DNA of 64,000 bases. Origin: Labia minor (Eukaryota; Arthropoda; Insecta; Dermaptera; Spongiphoridae). The notes under the pieces are model-generated. The model had not been told where the DNA came from, did not search any database, and saw only the letters and a program-made list of their open reading frames with translations. Where the stretch lies: assembly GCA_963082975.1 (NCBI GenBank), contig OY720345.1:55968528-56032527 (forward strand), in the 5' to 3' direction. Made by a program: the position numbers and the translations under genes. Of the stretch, positions 32,755 to 44,583 are shown piece after piece; positions within the stretch are counted from its first letter, which is position 1, and every line of letters begins with the position of its first letter.

Positions 32755-33228
32755 GGCGTTTGGTCTGTACGCCTTTTTGAATCAGCTGAGAATGCCTTTG
32801 ATTTTTTGGATTTCGAAATGAAACCGCCACATTCGGGGCAACCTGAAATAAAACCTGCCTACCTAAGAAGATGCATGGTCTCCACTATTAGGAGTGGATC
32901 GCCCATGCTAATCGAATCTATCCTACGCTCAAAAGGTATCCAACAATTTGTTCCTATTCAGGCTATTCCCATTTCGGAACTGTGCTGAATTACCTTCCCG
33001 AATGCTCGTTCATTCGATCCACCTCAAATACATTCTCAGCAATACAAAAAGGCACAATTCAGACATGGCATGCAATTAATACAACCCTTCTCTTATAATA
33101 TTGGCATGGCACTTGCTTTATCCACCCACACTTTTCTATTTAACAATTCTAAACTAATCTATGGATTAGTAGGATGAGAACCAGCATCCTTCGATGGAAG
33201 TAGGAAGCAACCTCCTGAAAATCTCTAA
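32755..33228 (+). pseudogene. Unrecognised degraded coding frame, ~158 codons
   Basis: One reading frame stays open from 32755 to 33228 apart from about two breaks, both UGA, in DNA where chance frames rarely exceed 30 codons. Base composition is clearly less AT-rich than the flanks. Wording such as ENAFDFLDFEMKPPHSGQ, KPAYLRRCMVSTIRSGSP and IESILRSKGIQQFVPIQA looks like real protein, then FPNARSFDPPQIHSQQ and MALALSTHTFLFNN. I do not recognise a family. It may be a decayed gene, a captured fragment or a piece of an unknown element. Confidence 0.45.
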
Positions 33229-34567
33229 CAACAAAATATAAGTATATTCCAATGATTAGCCCCCTTCCCCCAGTGTAACGCAATTCTAATTACCTTTCTC
33301 TCTTCTGCTTCCTTTATCAATGATACTAAGAGATGTAATCTGAAATCCCCTAATCTCACTAAGTTCTAGAATATATTTCCCTATAATTATCTAATTAATA
33401 TTATCAAAATAAAGAAAATCAATCAATCATAAATCAAATATAATTACTGTTATGTATGTTAAATTTTACTTGAAATATTTTATTTAGAAATTGAAATTAA
33501 TAAAATTTATTCCTATTTGAATTTGTGCCATGCTAACTAAATAAATAACGATGATTACTTACATTTGGTGAGCTGTATGAAGGTCATTTCATCATCATCA
33601 GAGATGGAGAAGATAATCAAGAATTTGAATCATCATCCAGTAGAAGGAACGAAGATGGAATCATGAAATGGAAGAAAAAAAATAACATATTAGATTATAA
33701 AATTTTAAAATAGATAATTATAAATTTTGAATAAAAATCAAATTAATATAAATACTGACCTCGAAGTTAATCAAATCTGATATAACTCGCAGATTAAACT
33801 CGAAGACTTGTATTGATATTCCATCTCACTCGACTGGATAAAAAAGAAATTAAATAAGATTAGTTATGTCTCATTTAAGAAAAAGAAAAATATAATAGAT
33901 ATAAAAATAAAATAAATAACATTATAATGATTGAAGAGGTGTAAGTTTTAAAAAAATATTATTTTATTTTTTCAGTAATATTACATTAAAATACTAAAAT
34001 TCTAGAATTATCCTAGATGCCACTCCATTTTATGAATGGATGAATAAATTCATAAGTGTTTGAGTGGATTTTAATAGAAATACTTACAAGTTATTATACT
34101 CAATTAATAATCATTAAAAAATTTCCAAAAAAACACCACAAAACTAAAAATCTCTTCTTTCTTAAATATGAAAAAGATTATGGGATGCCACAGTGGAAAT
34201 AAATATATAAAATTTATATTATTAATTTCATGAAGATATTCTGTGTAATTGACATATAATAGAAATACACTTAATTTACTTTCAAAAAGTGTTATATTAT
34301 AATAATAATAAATTGACAAAATAATATTCATTTTTCATTTGGATATTTCTATTCTAATTTATTAAATTGCTTTTATTTATTTATTTTAAGAAATTTTATG
34401 AGAATTGTTTTTTTTTATTGATGTTATTATTATTAAGTATGAATAGGTATATAAATGCCCTTTAAAGTAGTATTGTATATTTTTTTTTTTGATAATGTTA
34501 TTCTAATCACCTGTGTCAATCAATGACAATCAATGATAAAGGCTTATTTATACTATTTCACTTTATT
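33229..34567. other. AT-rich spacer with isolated splice-like signals
   Basis: On the minus strand, a pyrimidine tract ending TTTTTTATCCAG at ~33838 precedes a 74-nt non-repeat block (33763-33836), followed by GTCAGT; a further AAATGTAAGTAATC lies at ~33565. These could be exons of a non-coding or untranslated transcript, but in AT-rich DNA such signals arise by chance. No coding frame spans them. Confidence 0.25.
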
Positions 34568-35108
34568 ACCGACCGACGATAGTAAGGGAGGTATTGTTTT
34601 CACACCAAATTTCACATGTGGAGATTTTTACATATCTCCACGAATCATGCATTTTCTAAACAGAAAAAAGTATTTTTAGCATGATGTCTGTCCGTCCGTC
34701 TGTCCGTCTGTCCGTCTGTCCGTCCGTATAGATGTGTACAGCCTGAATGGCTCAACCGATTTTGATGAAATTTGGTATATTTACTTAATGAATCAGTGGG
34801 ATGAATTGATCAACTTTTGGTGCAATTCCGGAAACCGGAAGTGGTAGTATTAGCGATCGACGATAGGAAGGAAAGGGTTATTTTCACACCAAAGGAGATT
34901 TTTTTATATATCACCACGAATCATGCACTTTGTATTGGTTTTATCCTCGAGAAAAATCATATTTATTAGTTTTTTCTTGATTTAAAATCATATGACGTCA
35001 TCCAGCCATTCATGACGTCACAGCCTGGTCTTGCATATATATTATAAATAAAATAAAATTAAAAATGTTTATATTTATTATTTATGTATCCATATCTGTT
35101 TTTTTTTA
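34568..35108 (+). mobile_element. HINE-like family B copy, 3'-truncated
   Basis: From ACCGACCGACGATAG with GTCY microsatellite (34686-34725) through the ATGACGTCAC region to ATTTATGTATCCATATCTG. The 3' inverted repeat and hairpin are missing. Confidence 0.85.
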
Positions 35109-36565
35109 TATGATATTAATTTTATTTATAAGATTGATTACAAATTGAATATTATTTTATATTGAAACATTGAAAGCAATGTTGTTCTTTAATATATTTA
35201 TAAAATTTAAATTTTGAAAATTGCAATGATATTTCAAATGTTAAAATAAATCAATCGATTTAAATATCTATAATAGATTTAAAATGTTTTATTTTCAAAT
35301 TAAAAAAAAATATTTTAATTATTCGAAGCATTTTCATCGAACAAAGTCTGTGATAAAGCCACTGGAATAAATTGAGATTAAATAAAACTGATTTGAGAAA
35401 TTTTTCATTCAATTTATCCAAAATTTGTTTTGTTTTTTTTAATAGAAACTCCAATAAAATAATACGAGAATCGTAGAACAAAATTATTATTAAAGAGGAT
35501 GAGATGTTGGTAAGTGAAAATATTAACTTGATTAAAATTGAATGGTAATTTACCAACTGATTGATTGATTGATGTTGCAGTGTTATATTCATGGATTCAA
35601 CACGAAGAAATTGATTTCCACACTGAAGAGCGATATATTAATGAGATTAGAAATAATAAATAAAATATTTTAAATTTATTTTTTATATTAATTTTAAAAA
35701 TAAATAGCGAAAGATTTAATAATTATTACAAATTAAAGAAAATTTAAAAATAATTCTAACATTTTAAAGATGATTTTAATTTAAAAAAATATTTAATAAA
35801 TATATTTAAAGAAAATTATATCTTATAATTGATTTTAAATCTTTTCAAAGAATTTGATTAAAAATTTATGATTATATATATGTATACATATATAATTTTT
35901 CAATGAAAAATATTGAAATATTGTTTTTTTTTGAAAGTTTACTAATAAAATCTTGGTTTTAATTAATAAAATAAATAAATCTTCAATTAATTCTTGATTA
36001 ATGAATGATTCAAGGGATGATTTCGGTGAATAGGACGGTGAGCGTCTCACACTGCAAGGGGAATGAGTACTGAATGCGTTCGAGGCAGCAACGCATCGGC
36101 CGGCAGGCATGCAGGTGGGGCAGGCGGAGGAGACAGGAGAGGTGCGGGCGGGGTCGAGCGGAGGTGAACATTTTACAGAAAGCTTTTCTTGCAATTTATT
36201 ACAAATAAATATTATATTAATTAAAGAAAAACATAAATATTAATTTTTTTTATTATCAATGGTGTTTTTATATAGATTTTAAATCGAACCGATAGAAACA
36301 ATATTTAAATTTAATTTTTTTATGATTTGAATGAAAAATTTATAAAATTTATAAATATAATTAATATATCAGTAAAAAGTTATATAAAAGCATTTTATAA
36401 AATGTAATTTTTAATAAAATATTTTTTTTTTAAGTTCATTATGGAAATGAATATATTTTTAAAAAAACATGGAGATGAGATAGAAATTGTTCTATTTTAA
36501 ATTATCAATTGATTAACGAGTGTGATATAACATAAATTTAATGAAAATACCTATAATAACAAAAT
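35109..36565. other. AT-rich spacer with a G+C-rich island at 36010-36180
   Basis: Mostly simple AT-rich DNA. On the plus strand, TTTTTTTTAATAG (35452), GGTAAGTG (35509) and TGATGTTGCAG (35577) resemble paired splice sites. The block 36010-36180 is strikingly G+C-rich and single-copy in this window. A 53-codon ATG frame on the minus strand (36168-36010) spans it but has no recognised motif. It may be a promoter or first exon; nothing proves transcription. Confidence 0.3.
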
Positions 36566-37178
36566 AAGTGGGTCTGACCGACCGACGGTTTGAAGTAAAA
36601 AATTTCCAGCTACAGAAACAATTTCAAATAATTTTAATATATCTATTAATGCAATAAAAAACAGATATGGATAGAACATAAATATTTTTAATTTTATTTT
36701 ATTTATAATATATGTGTAAGACCAGGCTGTGACGTCATAAATGGCTGGATGACGTCATATAATTTTAAATTAAGAAAAAACTAATAAAGATGATTAATCT
36801 CGAGGATAAAACCAATACAAAGTGCATGATTCGTGGTGATATGTAAAAAATCTCCTCATGTGAAATTTGGTGTGAAAATAACCCTTCCCTTCCTATCGTC
36901 GATCGCTATTACTACCACTTCCGGTTTCCGGATTTGCACCAAAAGTTGATCAATTCATCATACTGATGCATTAAGTAAATATACGAAATTTTAATAAATC
37001 CGTTGAGCCGTTCAAGCTGTACACATCTATACGGACGGACAGACATCATGCTAAAAATACTTTTTACCGACCGACGATAGTAAGGGAGGTATTGTTTCTG
37101 TTAAGAAAATGCATGATTCGTGGAGATATGTAAAAATCTCCACATGTGAAATTTGGTGTGAAAACAATACCTCCCTTA
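36566..37178 (-). mobile_element. HINE-like family B copy with an internal inverted end-duplication
   Basis: Reverse family B from CTGACCGACCGACGG to ACAATACCTCCCTTA. The terminal hairpin is lost. Near the 5' end, ACCGACCGACGATAG plus ~20 bp (37067-37098) is inserted in opposite orientation, so the element's end folds back on itself. Confidence 0.8.
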
Positions 37179-37188
37179 TATAATAATA

Positions 37189-39253
37189 CTAGCTGCTCAG
37201 AGCTCCTTCGTCGCTCTTCACATCTAGACGGGGGCTCCGCCCCCTGTACCCCCGAGTGGTACATGGTATTTGGTTGAAAGTAGCAAAAGGTTTTCATCCA
37301 TTTTATTTCAAACAATGTATAACATAAAACATTCATTTCTTATTGTGTGATTATTTAAAATATATTTTAATTTATTTAGTAAATTAATTATATATATTAT
37401 TATTGAATATGTTATATCTATCTACTCGAAAGTTCTTGGCAGCTACAACCACATTTCTCCAAGTGTCCCCGGTGACCTCATCTTTCTTTGGCCAATAAAT
37501 GTAAATGCTGGAAAGAATAATCTGAATCTACTCTCATCTCCCAGGGTCATAGACCATGCGTGGCTCAACGGTACTCGAAAGTTCTTGGCAGCTACAACCA
37601 CATTTCTCCATGTGTCCGTATCCTGAGCCTCTGTTCCATCTCTTGTACGTCATTCCCTGATGTACTCATCTTTCTTTGGCCCATAAATGTTGGGGAGAAT
37701 CCTATTCTCAAATACTCTGAATCCACTCTAATCTCCTAAGATCATAGACCATGTCTCACACCCATATAATACAACAGACAAAATAATTGTTTTATATATT
37801 TTAATTTTCATTCCCTTTTACAATAATTGTGATGAGATAAGCCTCTTTACTGCATGATAACAGGCGTTTCCCGATTGCAACCTCAAATTAAATTCTTCTC
37901 AAATATTATTATCCTTCGTGATTACATTCAATTTTTCTACATATTCAAATTCTACATTTTGTATGTTAATACTGCTCCTGTTTGTTTCTAAATATATTTA
38001 TTTATCATTATTAATTTCAAACCTCATCTCTTTTCCTACCTCGATTAATTTTTCCTCGCTATCTGTAATTGCAATTGCCGAATCTCCTATTATATTTAAG
38101 TCGTCTGGGTCACCTAATATTTTACAATTGATTTCCGCATCTTACTCTTTCTTTACTACCTTCAAGATATATTTTAAGATCAAAATTTGAAAAAGTTTAT
38201 CCGGATCTATTGAGTCATGCGTAGGTTTTACTAAAGTCTACAAATAATTAGTGAACATAGATATCGAATTCGCTGTTTTTTTAATATCTGTCATAATGAA
38301 AATATCTTAATTAATGTTGATCGATTTGGCATGAACCCGCAATGATATCGTCTAATATTTCCTCCGCCTATAGTTTATAAGTATTGTATATGTTATAATA
38401 GAGTATAATATTTCTTAATCATTTCATTTCGATATTTTAATTTCATTGCTTGATTTTTATTGAATATTTTTAATTATAATAAAATTTGAGAAAATGCAAA
38501 GTTAGAGACTTGAGACAATTTATAAAAATTAATTTATAAAAATTAACGGTATAAAAATATTGATTAAAACTAAAGATAAATTAATAATATATACATTCAT
38601 TAATAGTATTAATTTAAATTAATGGATTTATTTGATTTTTTATTATTAAGTTCATTTATTAATTTTTTTAGATCATAGTTAATTCCCTCCCTTAAAATAA
38701 AAGAAGTACCTATTCAAATATGGAAAGAATAAATACAAAATAATTTAAGTTAAATATGATTTAAATATTTTATTATATTAATTAAAATGAGAACTTTTAG
38801 AATAAATTATTTAATTGAAATGATATTTGAATATTAGAATTTAAAATAAAAAGTTAAATATTATAATAATTCTTTGATTGGGAATGGCTAGAGTTATATA
38901 CATTGTGTAAAATGAGTCCGCCAGTCAGTGGGCCACGCCTGGCTCTTGAATGAACAACACGGAGAACTATATATAAACTTTAAATCTCTCTCTCTCCCGC
39001 TCACACACACTCCCACCTCTCTCCTCATCCCCTCCACCTCTCATTTCTTAGTTATTTCAATTTCCACAAATTGTCTTATTTTTAAAATATTCACTAATTT
39101 ACTTTCTATTTTTATTCTTTAATCCTTAAATAATATATTTTCTATTTTATGTTAAAATGTAAGTTATTTACATTTTAACATTTACACTATGACAGCAAAA
39201 AAGTAAACAAAATTACATACATACATACAAACAGTCTCCTTTATATATATAGA
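37189..39253 (-). mobile_element. Helitron family C, copy 3 (2065 bp, both ends present)
   Basis: Minus-strand 5' end A|TCTATATATATAAAGG and 3' end CAGCTAG|T, exactly as in copy 2. Carries the same RT fragment (~37440-38345) including LSVVLYGCETWSMILGD and the duplicated WRNVVVAAKNF segment. Differences from copy 2 are scattered single bases and a few short indels, so both copies are recent or have been homogenised. Non-autonomous. Confidence 0.85.
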
Positions 39254-39312
39254 TAAATATTTTTATTACATTGACAATTTTCTGTAATTTTGATTTTTCC
39301 TCTTTTAATATA

Positions 39313-39532
39313 TGAGTACCGGGACCCCGAGCCTCGGCTCGGTACTTAAGTTAAAAAAAATGATTCATTATTATTGGATTTGGCTGGTAATATTAATACC
39401 TGGGACACCGAGCTCTCGCTCTACCCTTTAAAAAATATTGATACACAATTCTTTAATTATTTATTACAATTATTAAATGTTACACATTTGCATCAATCTG
39501 ATTAAAATTAATGAACTTGTGCTCCTCAATAA
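39313..39532 (-). repeat. Repeat family F, copy 4 (both modules)
   Basis: Inverted relative to copy 1: AGTACCGGGACCCCGAGCC, then TATTAATACCTGGGACACCG, CGAGCTCTCGCTC and CATTTGCATCAATCTGATT. Lies just beyond the 5' end of Helitron C-3, as copy 1 does for C-2. Confidence 0.75.
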
Positions 39533-39698
39533 TACATAAATATATAATATATAGGTACATATATTTTTTTTCTATAGTGTTTTTTTGAAAAACTGTTTAG
39601 CGCCCCAAGTGGTTATAAAACAAACTAAAGACAAAAAAACGTGCTTTGCAGCTTTTCGGAATTAAAAAAGCAAAATTGGCAGTCGTGGGACTGGCCGA

Positions 39699-40181
39699 CA
39701 GAAGTGAAAACTTCTGCGTAAGAAATTTTAAAACAGACGAAATTCGCGCTATTTCACGAGAAAGATGAATTTCATATGCATGTATATATATATAACTTAT
39801 ATATTATTTTAAACATATATTTTAAACAAATTTGTAACTTATATTTATATATATATAAATACACAACTTTGTTTAAAATATTGCAATACGAACTGTTTTA
39901 TAATTCTTATCTCTAACATAAAATATATATTTATTATGTGAAGTTCATTTCGTATAATTTTGATTATATATGTATATATGAAATGAACTTTACATAATAA
40001 ATATATATTTATATGTTAGAGATAATTTATAAAACAGTTCTAATGACAATTCAAATTTCGCGCTCTGTTATAAGAAATTTGAAAGCAGATGGTTTCATGG
40101 TGTTGGTCACGATCACGCGAGTTCTATACTTTTTCCCCATCCCGCAAAAGTGCTCAACGCCGCTAAAGAAGTTTTCACTTC
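39699..40181. repeat. Hairpin-bounded repeat related to element D, with an inner palindrome
   Basis: Bounded by CAGAAGT-GAAA-ACTTCTG (39699-39716) and GAAGT-TTTC-ACTTC (40168-40181); the latter is preceded by CGCCGCTAAA as in element D. Inside, 39890-39955 and 39978-40041 are inverted copies of each other (GAACTGTTTTATAA / TTATAAAACAGTTC ends). Non-coding. Confidence 0.55.
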
Positions 40182-40289
40182 AAAAATTATTTAATATTTG
40201 GAAATATATCTGACTTATAGAAAAAATGAATATTAATTAAAGAAAGAAATAGTTTTTAAAATATCCTGAATAATATGTAACAATTTTCA

Positions 40290-40392
40290 AGATAGAAATT
40301 TATTACAATATTACAATTATTAACTGTTGCATCATTGCATCAATCTGATTAAAATGAATGGAACTTCGGGTACTCAATAATAATAAATAAAA
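40290..40392 (-). repeat. Repeat family F, copy 5 (5' part)
   Basis: TTGCATCAATCTGATTAAAA and CTTCGGGTACTCAATAATAA in inverted orientation; both hairpin modules are absent. Confidence 0.6.
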
Positions 40393-40578
40393 TAATATTA
40401 ATAAATATATTGAATAATATTTTATTGAAAAAATATTAAAACTTATAAAACTATCTAAAACTTTATTAATAAAAGAACAATGAATAAATAAATATAGAAT
40501 AGTAATTTATTAAAAAGTAAACAATAGATAAAAAGAAAAAAAAATAACAAAATCATTATTTTCATTTTTAAATAACGA

Positions 40579-40648
40579 TTCACCCGGCGAGTTTCGAACC
40601 GACGAAATCCACTCGTTAAAACATCAGTCCAACCGCTGGACTATATGT
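40579..40648 (-). tRNA. tRNA-like SINE head or tRNA pseudogene
   Basis: On the minus strand AGTCCAGCGGTTGGACT (40642-40626) forms a D-arm with an A-box-like core, and GGTTCGAAACT (40600-40590) is a B box, spaced as in a tRNA. The acceptor and T stems do not pair properly, so it is not a functional tRNA; an AT-rich tail follows. Best read as the head of a tRNA-derived SINE, different from the one at 6557. Confidence 0.6.
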
Positions 40649-40679
40649 ATTTAGATAAAAAATTGTCATTTTTTTACTG

Positions 40680-40912
40680 TCTTAGCAGGCAGTATTAAAA
40701 ATTTTGACGTTTTCCATATAATATATAATTTTCAATTAAGAAATTAATAATGAAGCTGTATGTTTCAAGAGATATCATCAATAAAACTTAATTTTTCTTT
40801 ATAAATACTATATCTAGTGTGAATTTGAAAAAAATCGTTAGAGCGGTTTTTGAGAACCATGATATATAGATAAATACATATATACAATTTTAGCTAGCAT
40901 AATAAGATAAGA
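40680..40912 (-). repeat. Repeat family G, copy 2
   Basis: Inverted match to 17460-17620: ATCTAGTGTGAATTTGAAAA, ATCGTTAGAGCGGTTTTTGA and TTTTAGCTAGCATAATAAGA. Confidence 0.65.
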
Positions 40913-41204
40913 TTTTAATTTGCAGTAAAATTGTATATTCTTGTATTAAAGGGTGTCAAATTTTGTTTAGCCCGGGACACTCAAAACCCTATAACCGATC
41001 CTGTGTGTGTGGTCTTAATATCTTAATGTAGGATATTTTTTATTATATATTTATTAGTTACTTTTTGTATTAGTGTATATATTGTCAATTGACGTAATTT
41101 TTAATAACACTTCAACGGTTTTTTTATTTTAATTTTGTTATTGCTAATTTTTATCACTGTTACCCTAATGTATACTAAGGAAGCATTCACATTTTTATCT
41201 ATTT

Positions 41205-41290
41205 ATCTCTGTGGCTCTACGGAACTCGAGAGATCATGGTCACTGCAACCACATTTCTGCAAGTGTCCCTATCCTGAGCCACAACCATCC
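41205..41290 (-). mobile_element. RTE/Jockey-type LINE 3'-end scrap
   Basis: CACTGCAACCACATTTCTGC and AAGTGTCCCTATCCTGAGCC match the C-terminal segment of the RT fragment in Helitron C (near 18290). It is a separate degraded copy outside any Helitron C boundary. Confidence 0.55.
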
Positions 41291-41413
41291 AACTCCTCCC
41301 CTCTTCCTTCTCTCTCACGTCCCTTCCTAGACTGTCCACCCAAACATCAATGTCTCAAAAAATTGTTTCATGTTTTAGCGATTATTATAATATACATTTA
41401 ACTTAACAGCAAA

Positions 41414-41512
41414 CAAGTGGTGCGCAAAATGTTTAGGATAAAATGATATTGTACTATTATGCTTGGTGGGCTATACAAATTTGTTCGGCTGGCCGCGGGT
41501 TGCTCATCCCTG
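41414..41512. mobile_element. Possible short hAT MITE
   Basis: CAAGTGGTGCGCAAAATG at the left and CGCGGGTTGCTCATCCCTG at the right are imperfect inverted repeats in hAT style. No target duplication is evident, so this is tentative. Confidence 0.35.
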
Positions 41513-41817
41513 TAATTGAGCAATGATGATAATTTGCGGCTTTTTCACTTCATTATCATTTCTCGATTGTAAATACTTTATTATGCTCTTATTCATCACA
41601 ATTTTTATGAAATAACATAAAATAACTATATACTGTGATTTTATTTATTTTCTATTTATTCTATGGAACTTTTTACATTTATTAAGTGTGAATCACCTGT
41701 GCTTCGCGAGGCTGGAAAATAAATTCTTGCTGAACATGTCGTGCAATGCACACGTAATTTACACTTAAAAAATCTAATTGTAAAACGTTCTATGAAATAA
41801 ATTGAAAATAAAATAAG

Positions 41818-42090
41818 CTGGAGTGTCTCCACTCGACTATCTCGCAAATTTGAATTGGATTAATTAACATATATTATATTTAAATTAAATTTAATTAATT
41901 ATATAAATTATAAATTAAAATTAATAAAGAATATTTATTAAACCAGCGCCTGTTTGGCTCTTTGTTGATGGCACCACGTCAGGTGTTGGAGCGTGATTTG
42001 TAGTGTTAAAAAATTAATTCTGGTACTTTCAGCGATTCAATCAAGCTGAAATTCTATATATAGCAGTTTAATACAATCTGGCGAGATAGT
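41818..42090 (-). mobile_element. HINE-like family A, internal-deletion derivative (273 bp)
   Basis: Both ends are present (CTGGAGTGTCTCCACTCGAC and TGGCGAGATAGT) but the middle, including the microsatellite and AAATTTGG phrase, is missing; ATACAATC joins directly to TGGCGAGATAG. Confidence 0.8.
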
Positions 42091-42672
42091 AAAAAAATTA
42101 TAATCTAATAATTATTTTAAATTATTTAGGGTAATTTATTGTTATTAATGTTAATATATTCTATTTCTATATAGACCCCCAAAAAAAGGTAATGAAATAA
42201 TATATATAAATGTTATCTTATTGTGTAATCATTTAATTAAATTTTTATTTATTTTATATTAATAATTTGATTATTTTACATTAATTTGTGTATATTAAAT
42301 TATAATAAAAATATTAATTTCTTAAGTATATCTTTTTGAATTTTTTTTTAATATATTTAACACCAGAAAGGCTTTTTATTCGCTTTTTATTAACTCGACT
42401 CTTCTGTCTGTCTGTAATGTTAATTGGATTTTAACCCACTTCTAGTTTAAATGATTGGTGTTCATACAAGATTATATTTATATTTACAATTTTTTTTATA
42501 TTTTATATTTTCAATACAATGTCCTTGTGTGTGTGTGTGTGATTCCGTATAATAATAATAATAACTCACAACAGTGTCGCATAATACACGCCAAATTTTG
42601 AACAATAGACAAACAGACAGAAAAGTTAAGTTAATAAAACTAAAAACTTAAAAATAAATTAATAAAAAAAAA
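42091..42672. other. AT-rich spacer with faint repeat text
   Basis: CTGTCTGTCTGTAATGTTAA and ACAGACAGAAAAGTTAAGTT echo text at 12990-13035. A GT microsatellite lies at ~42525. No gene. Confidence 0.4.
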
Positions 42673-42939
42673 CTTTTTAATATACACGCTTTTTAATCAG
42701 AATTGCACTAAAAATTAGAAAATAAAATATTAATTTAATCTTGAATATTATCCTTTACATATGACCAACAAAAAAGCGTGAAGCGCATATATTATTAAAA
42801 TCTTTACCTATTATTTATATTCATATGCGCCCATGCTTTTTTGTTGGGTATATGTAAGGAATAATATTCAAGGTTTAATTAGTATTTTATTTTATATTTT
42901 TTAGTTCATTTTTTATTAAAAACCGTGTATATTAAAAAG
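42673..42939. repeat. Foldback MITE with ~115-bp arms
   Basis: Arms run CTTTTTAATATACACG...GCGCATA and its diverged mirror ...CGTGTATATTAAAAAG. TTAA flanks TATACACG on the left and CGTGTATA on the right, which would suit a piggyBac-type TTAA target, but the palindrome continues beyond the TTAA so the boundary is ambiguous. Non-coding. Confidence 0.6.
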
Positions 42940-43972
42940 ATTTATTATTAATTTATTTATATTCAACAAGAAATAAAATTGAAATCTCATAATATATAAC
43001 ATTTTTTTAATTATATTGTATATCCTATATGATTATACGGTATATAAGTAAATGAAAGTAAAAATAAGCATAAATTAAATCCTTCGGTGGTATAAGCAAT
43101 TAAAAATAAAAGTTAGAATAACAAATAAATTTAAAATATGACTTGTTAGAAATCGAATGAAGTGTTAATTAATCATTTTCTATTAAAGGTGACAAGTCTC
43201 TTGTTTGTCAGAACACTTTCCATGAAAGAACAGAAAATAAGCTGCATTCGAACAGTCATTCAGAGATCAATTAGTGAGAAGACATAATAGAGGGGAAAGT
43301 CAATTAGTGATAATCATATATTTAAATTCTAAATCGGCGAAGAAAGTATTCGTGATGACGTCACATTCAGGAAGTAATCGTCTCGATATTATTTAAACTA
43401 TTTCAAGTTTATTTTTAAAAAGAATTTATGCTAGATTTTTTTTTTTTTTGCTTCTATCACAATTTTAATAACAACAAATAATATAGTAGCATCGCGTTCA
43501 TTAAGGAAGATTTTTTTATTTCAATTTAAATTCCATTTCTAGTTGCCTTTGTCTAATCAAAAAATATCATTTTCGAAATTTTCCATCTTCATCTGTTTAT
43601 ATCTTTAGAGAAAATGGTATACCTTTTAGTGGATGATAGAGAATTATTCTACAGGGAAGACGTGACAAATTAATGGAGTGGATTGTACACAGAAAAATAC
43701 TAAAAATAAAGTCATATGTTCTTATTCGATTTTCATTTGTTTTCTTTTTCCTGAGAATGTGTTGAAATTAAAGCAATTTCTTATGTATTATGTATTTAAA
43801 TGATATATAAAAATTGTTTACGCTTTAAAATTGAAATTTAAAATTTTGTTATTGAAATTTTTATAACTAAGAATTGTTTTAGTGTTTTTTTTTATGTTGG
43901 GAATTATAATGTTCATTGTTGTTGTTCATTGTTTAAAGTGTAAATTAGGGACATTATTATTATTATAAAAAT
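42940..43972. other. AT-rich spacer
   Basis: Low-copy text around 43190-43390 is slightly less AT-rich. No gene or dispersed repeat recognised. Confidence 0.45.
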
Positions 43973-44583
43973 CTGGAGTGTCTCCATTTGACTATCTCGC
44001 AAATTTGAATTGGATTAATTAACATATATTATATTTAAATTAAATTTAATTAATTATAAATTATAAATTAAAATTAATAAAGAATATTTATTAAACCAGC
44101 GCCTGTTTGGCTCTTTGTTGATGGCACCACGTCAGGTGTTGGAGCGTGATTTGTAGTGTTAAAAAATTAATTCTGGTACTTTCAGCTATGCAATCAAGCT
44201 GAAATTCTAGATATAGCAGTTTTATACAATTTTTAATCATGTGAAAAACTATCAAACATATATCTTTATTTTTACAGTCAGTTTAGAGGAAAAATAATTC
44301 AAACGTGGTAGGTAATGGCCCTCTTCTGAATGAGCTACATTTCTCAAAAATTGATTGAAAACTCCGAATTTTGAATAATGCCTGTGTACCAAATTTCATT
44401 ATTCTAGCTAAAACCGTTTTTGCGTAATCTTGTCTAGACACACACATACACACACAGAGAGAGAGGGAGACATTTTTCTCAACCTTAGTTAAAATGACTC
44501 AGGGACCTTCAAAACGTATAAAAACATCTAAATCTCGACATCAAAAATTTTCATGATCCCAATTCTATCTCTGGCGAGATAGT
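43973..44583 (-). mobile_element. HINE-like family A copy, full length (611 bp) reference
   Basis: Complete: hairpin end CTGGAGTGTCTCCA, subterminal ACTATCTCGC, AT-rich block, CACGTCAGGTGTTGG block, CAATCAAGCTGAAATTC, the TACCAAATTTCATTATTCTA phrase, an ACAC/GAGA microsatellite (44439-44468), AAAACGTATAAAAACATC and GGCGAGATAGT plus an A-run. Used here as the reference for family A. Confidence 0.85.

Noticed and set aside
33565-35600. Multi-exon host gene from splice-like signals
   Set aside because: No reading frame links the pieces, and GTAAGT/TTTCAG-like words are common by chance in AT-rich DNA.
40579-40648. Functional tRNA gene
   Set aside because: A and B boxes are present but acceptor and T stems do not pair, so it is classed as a SINE head or tRNA pseudogene.
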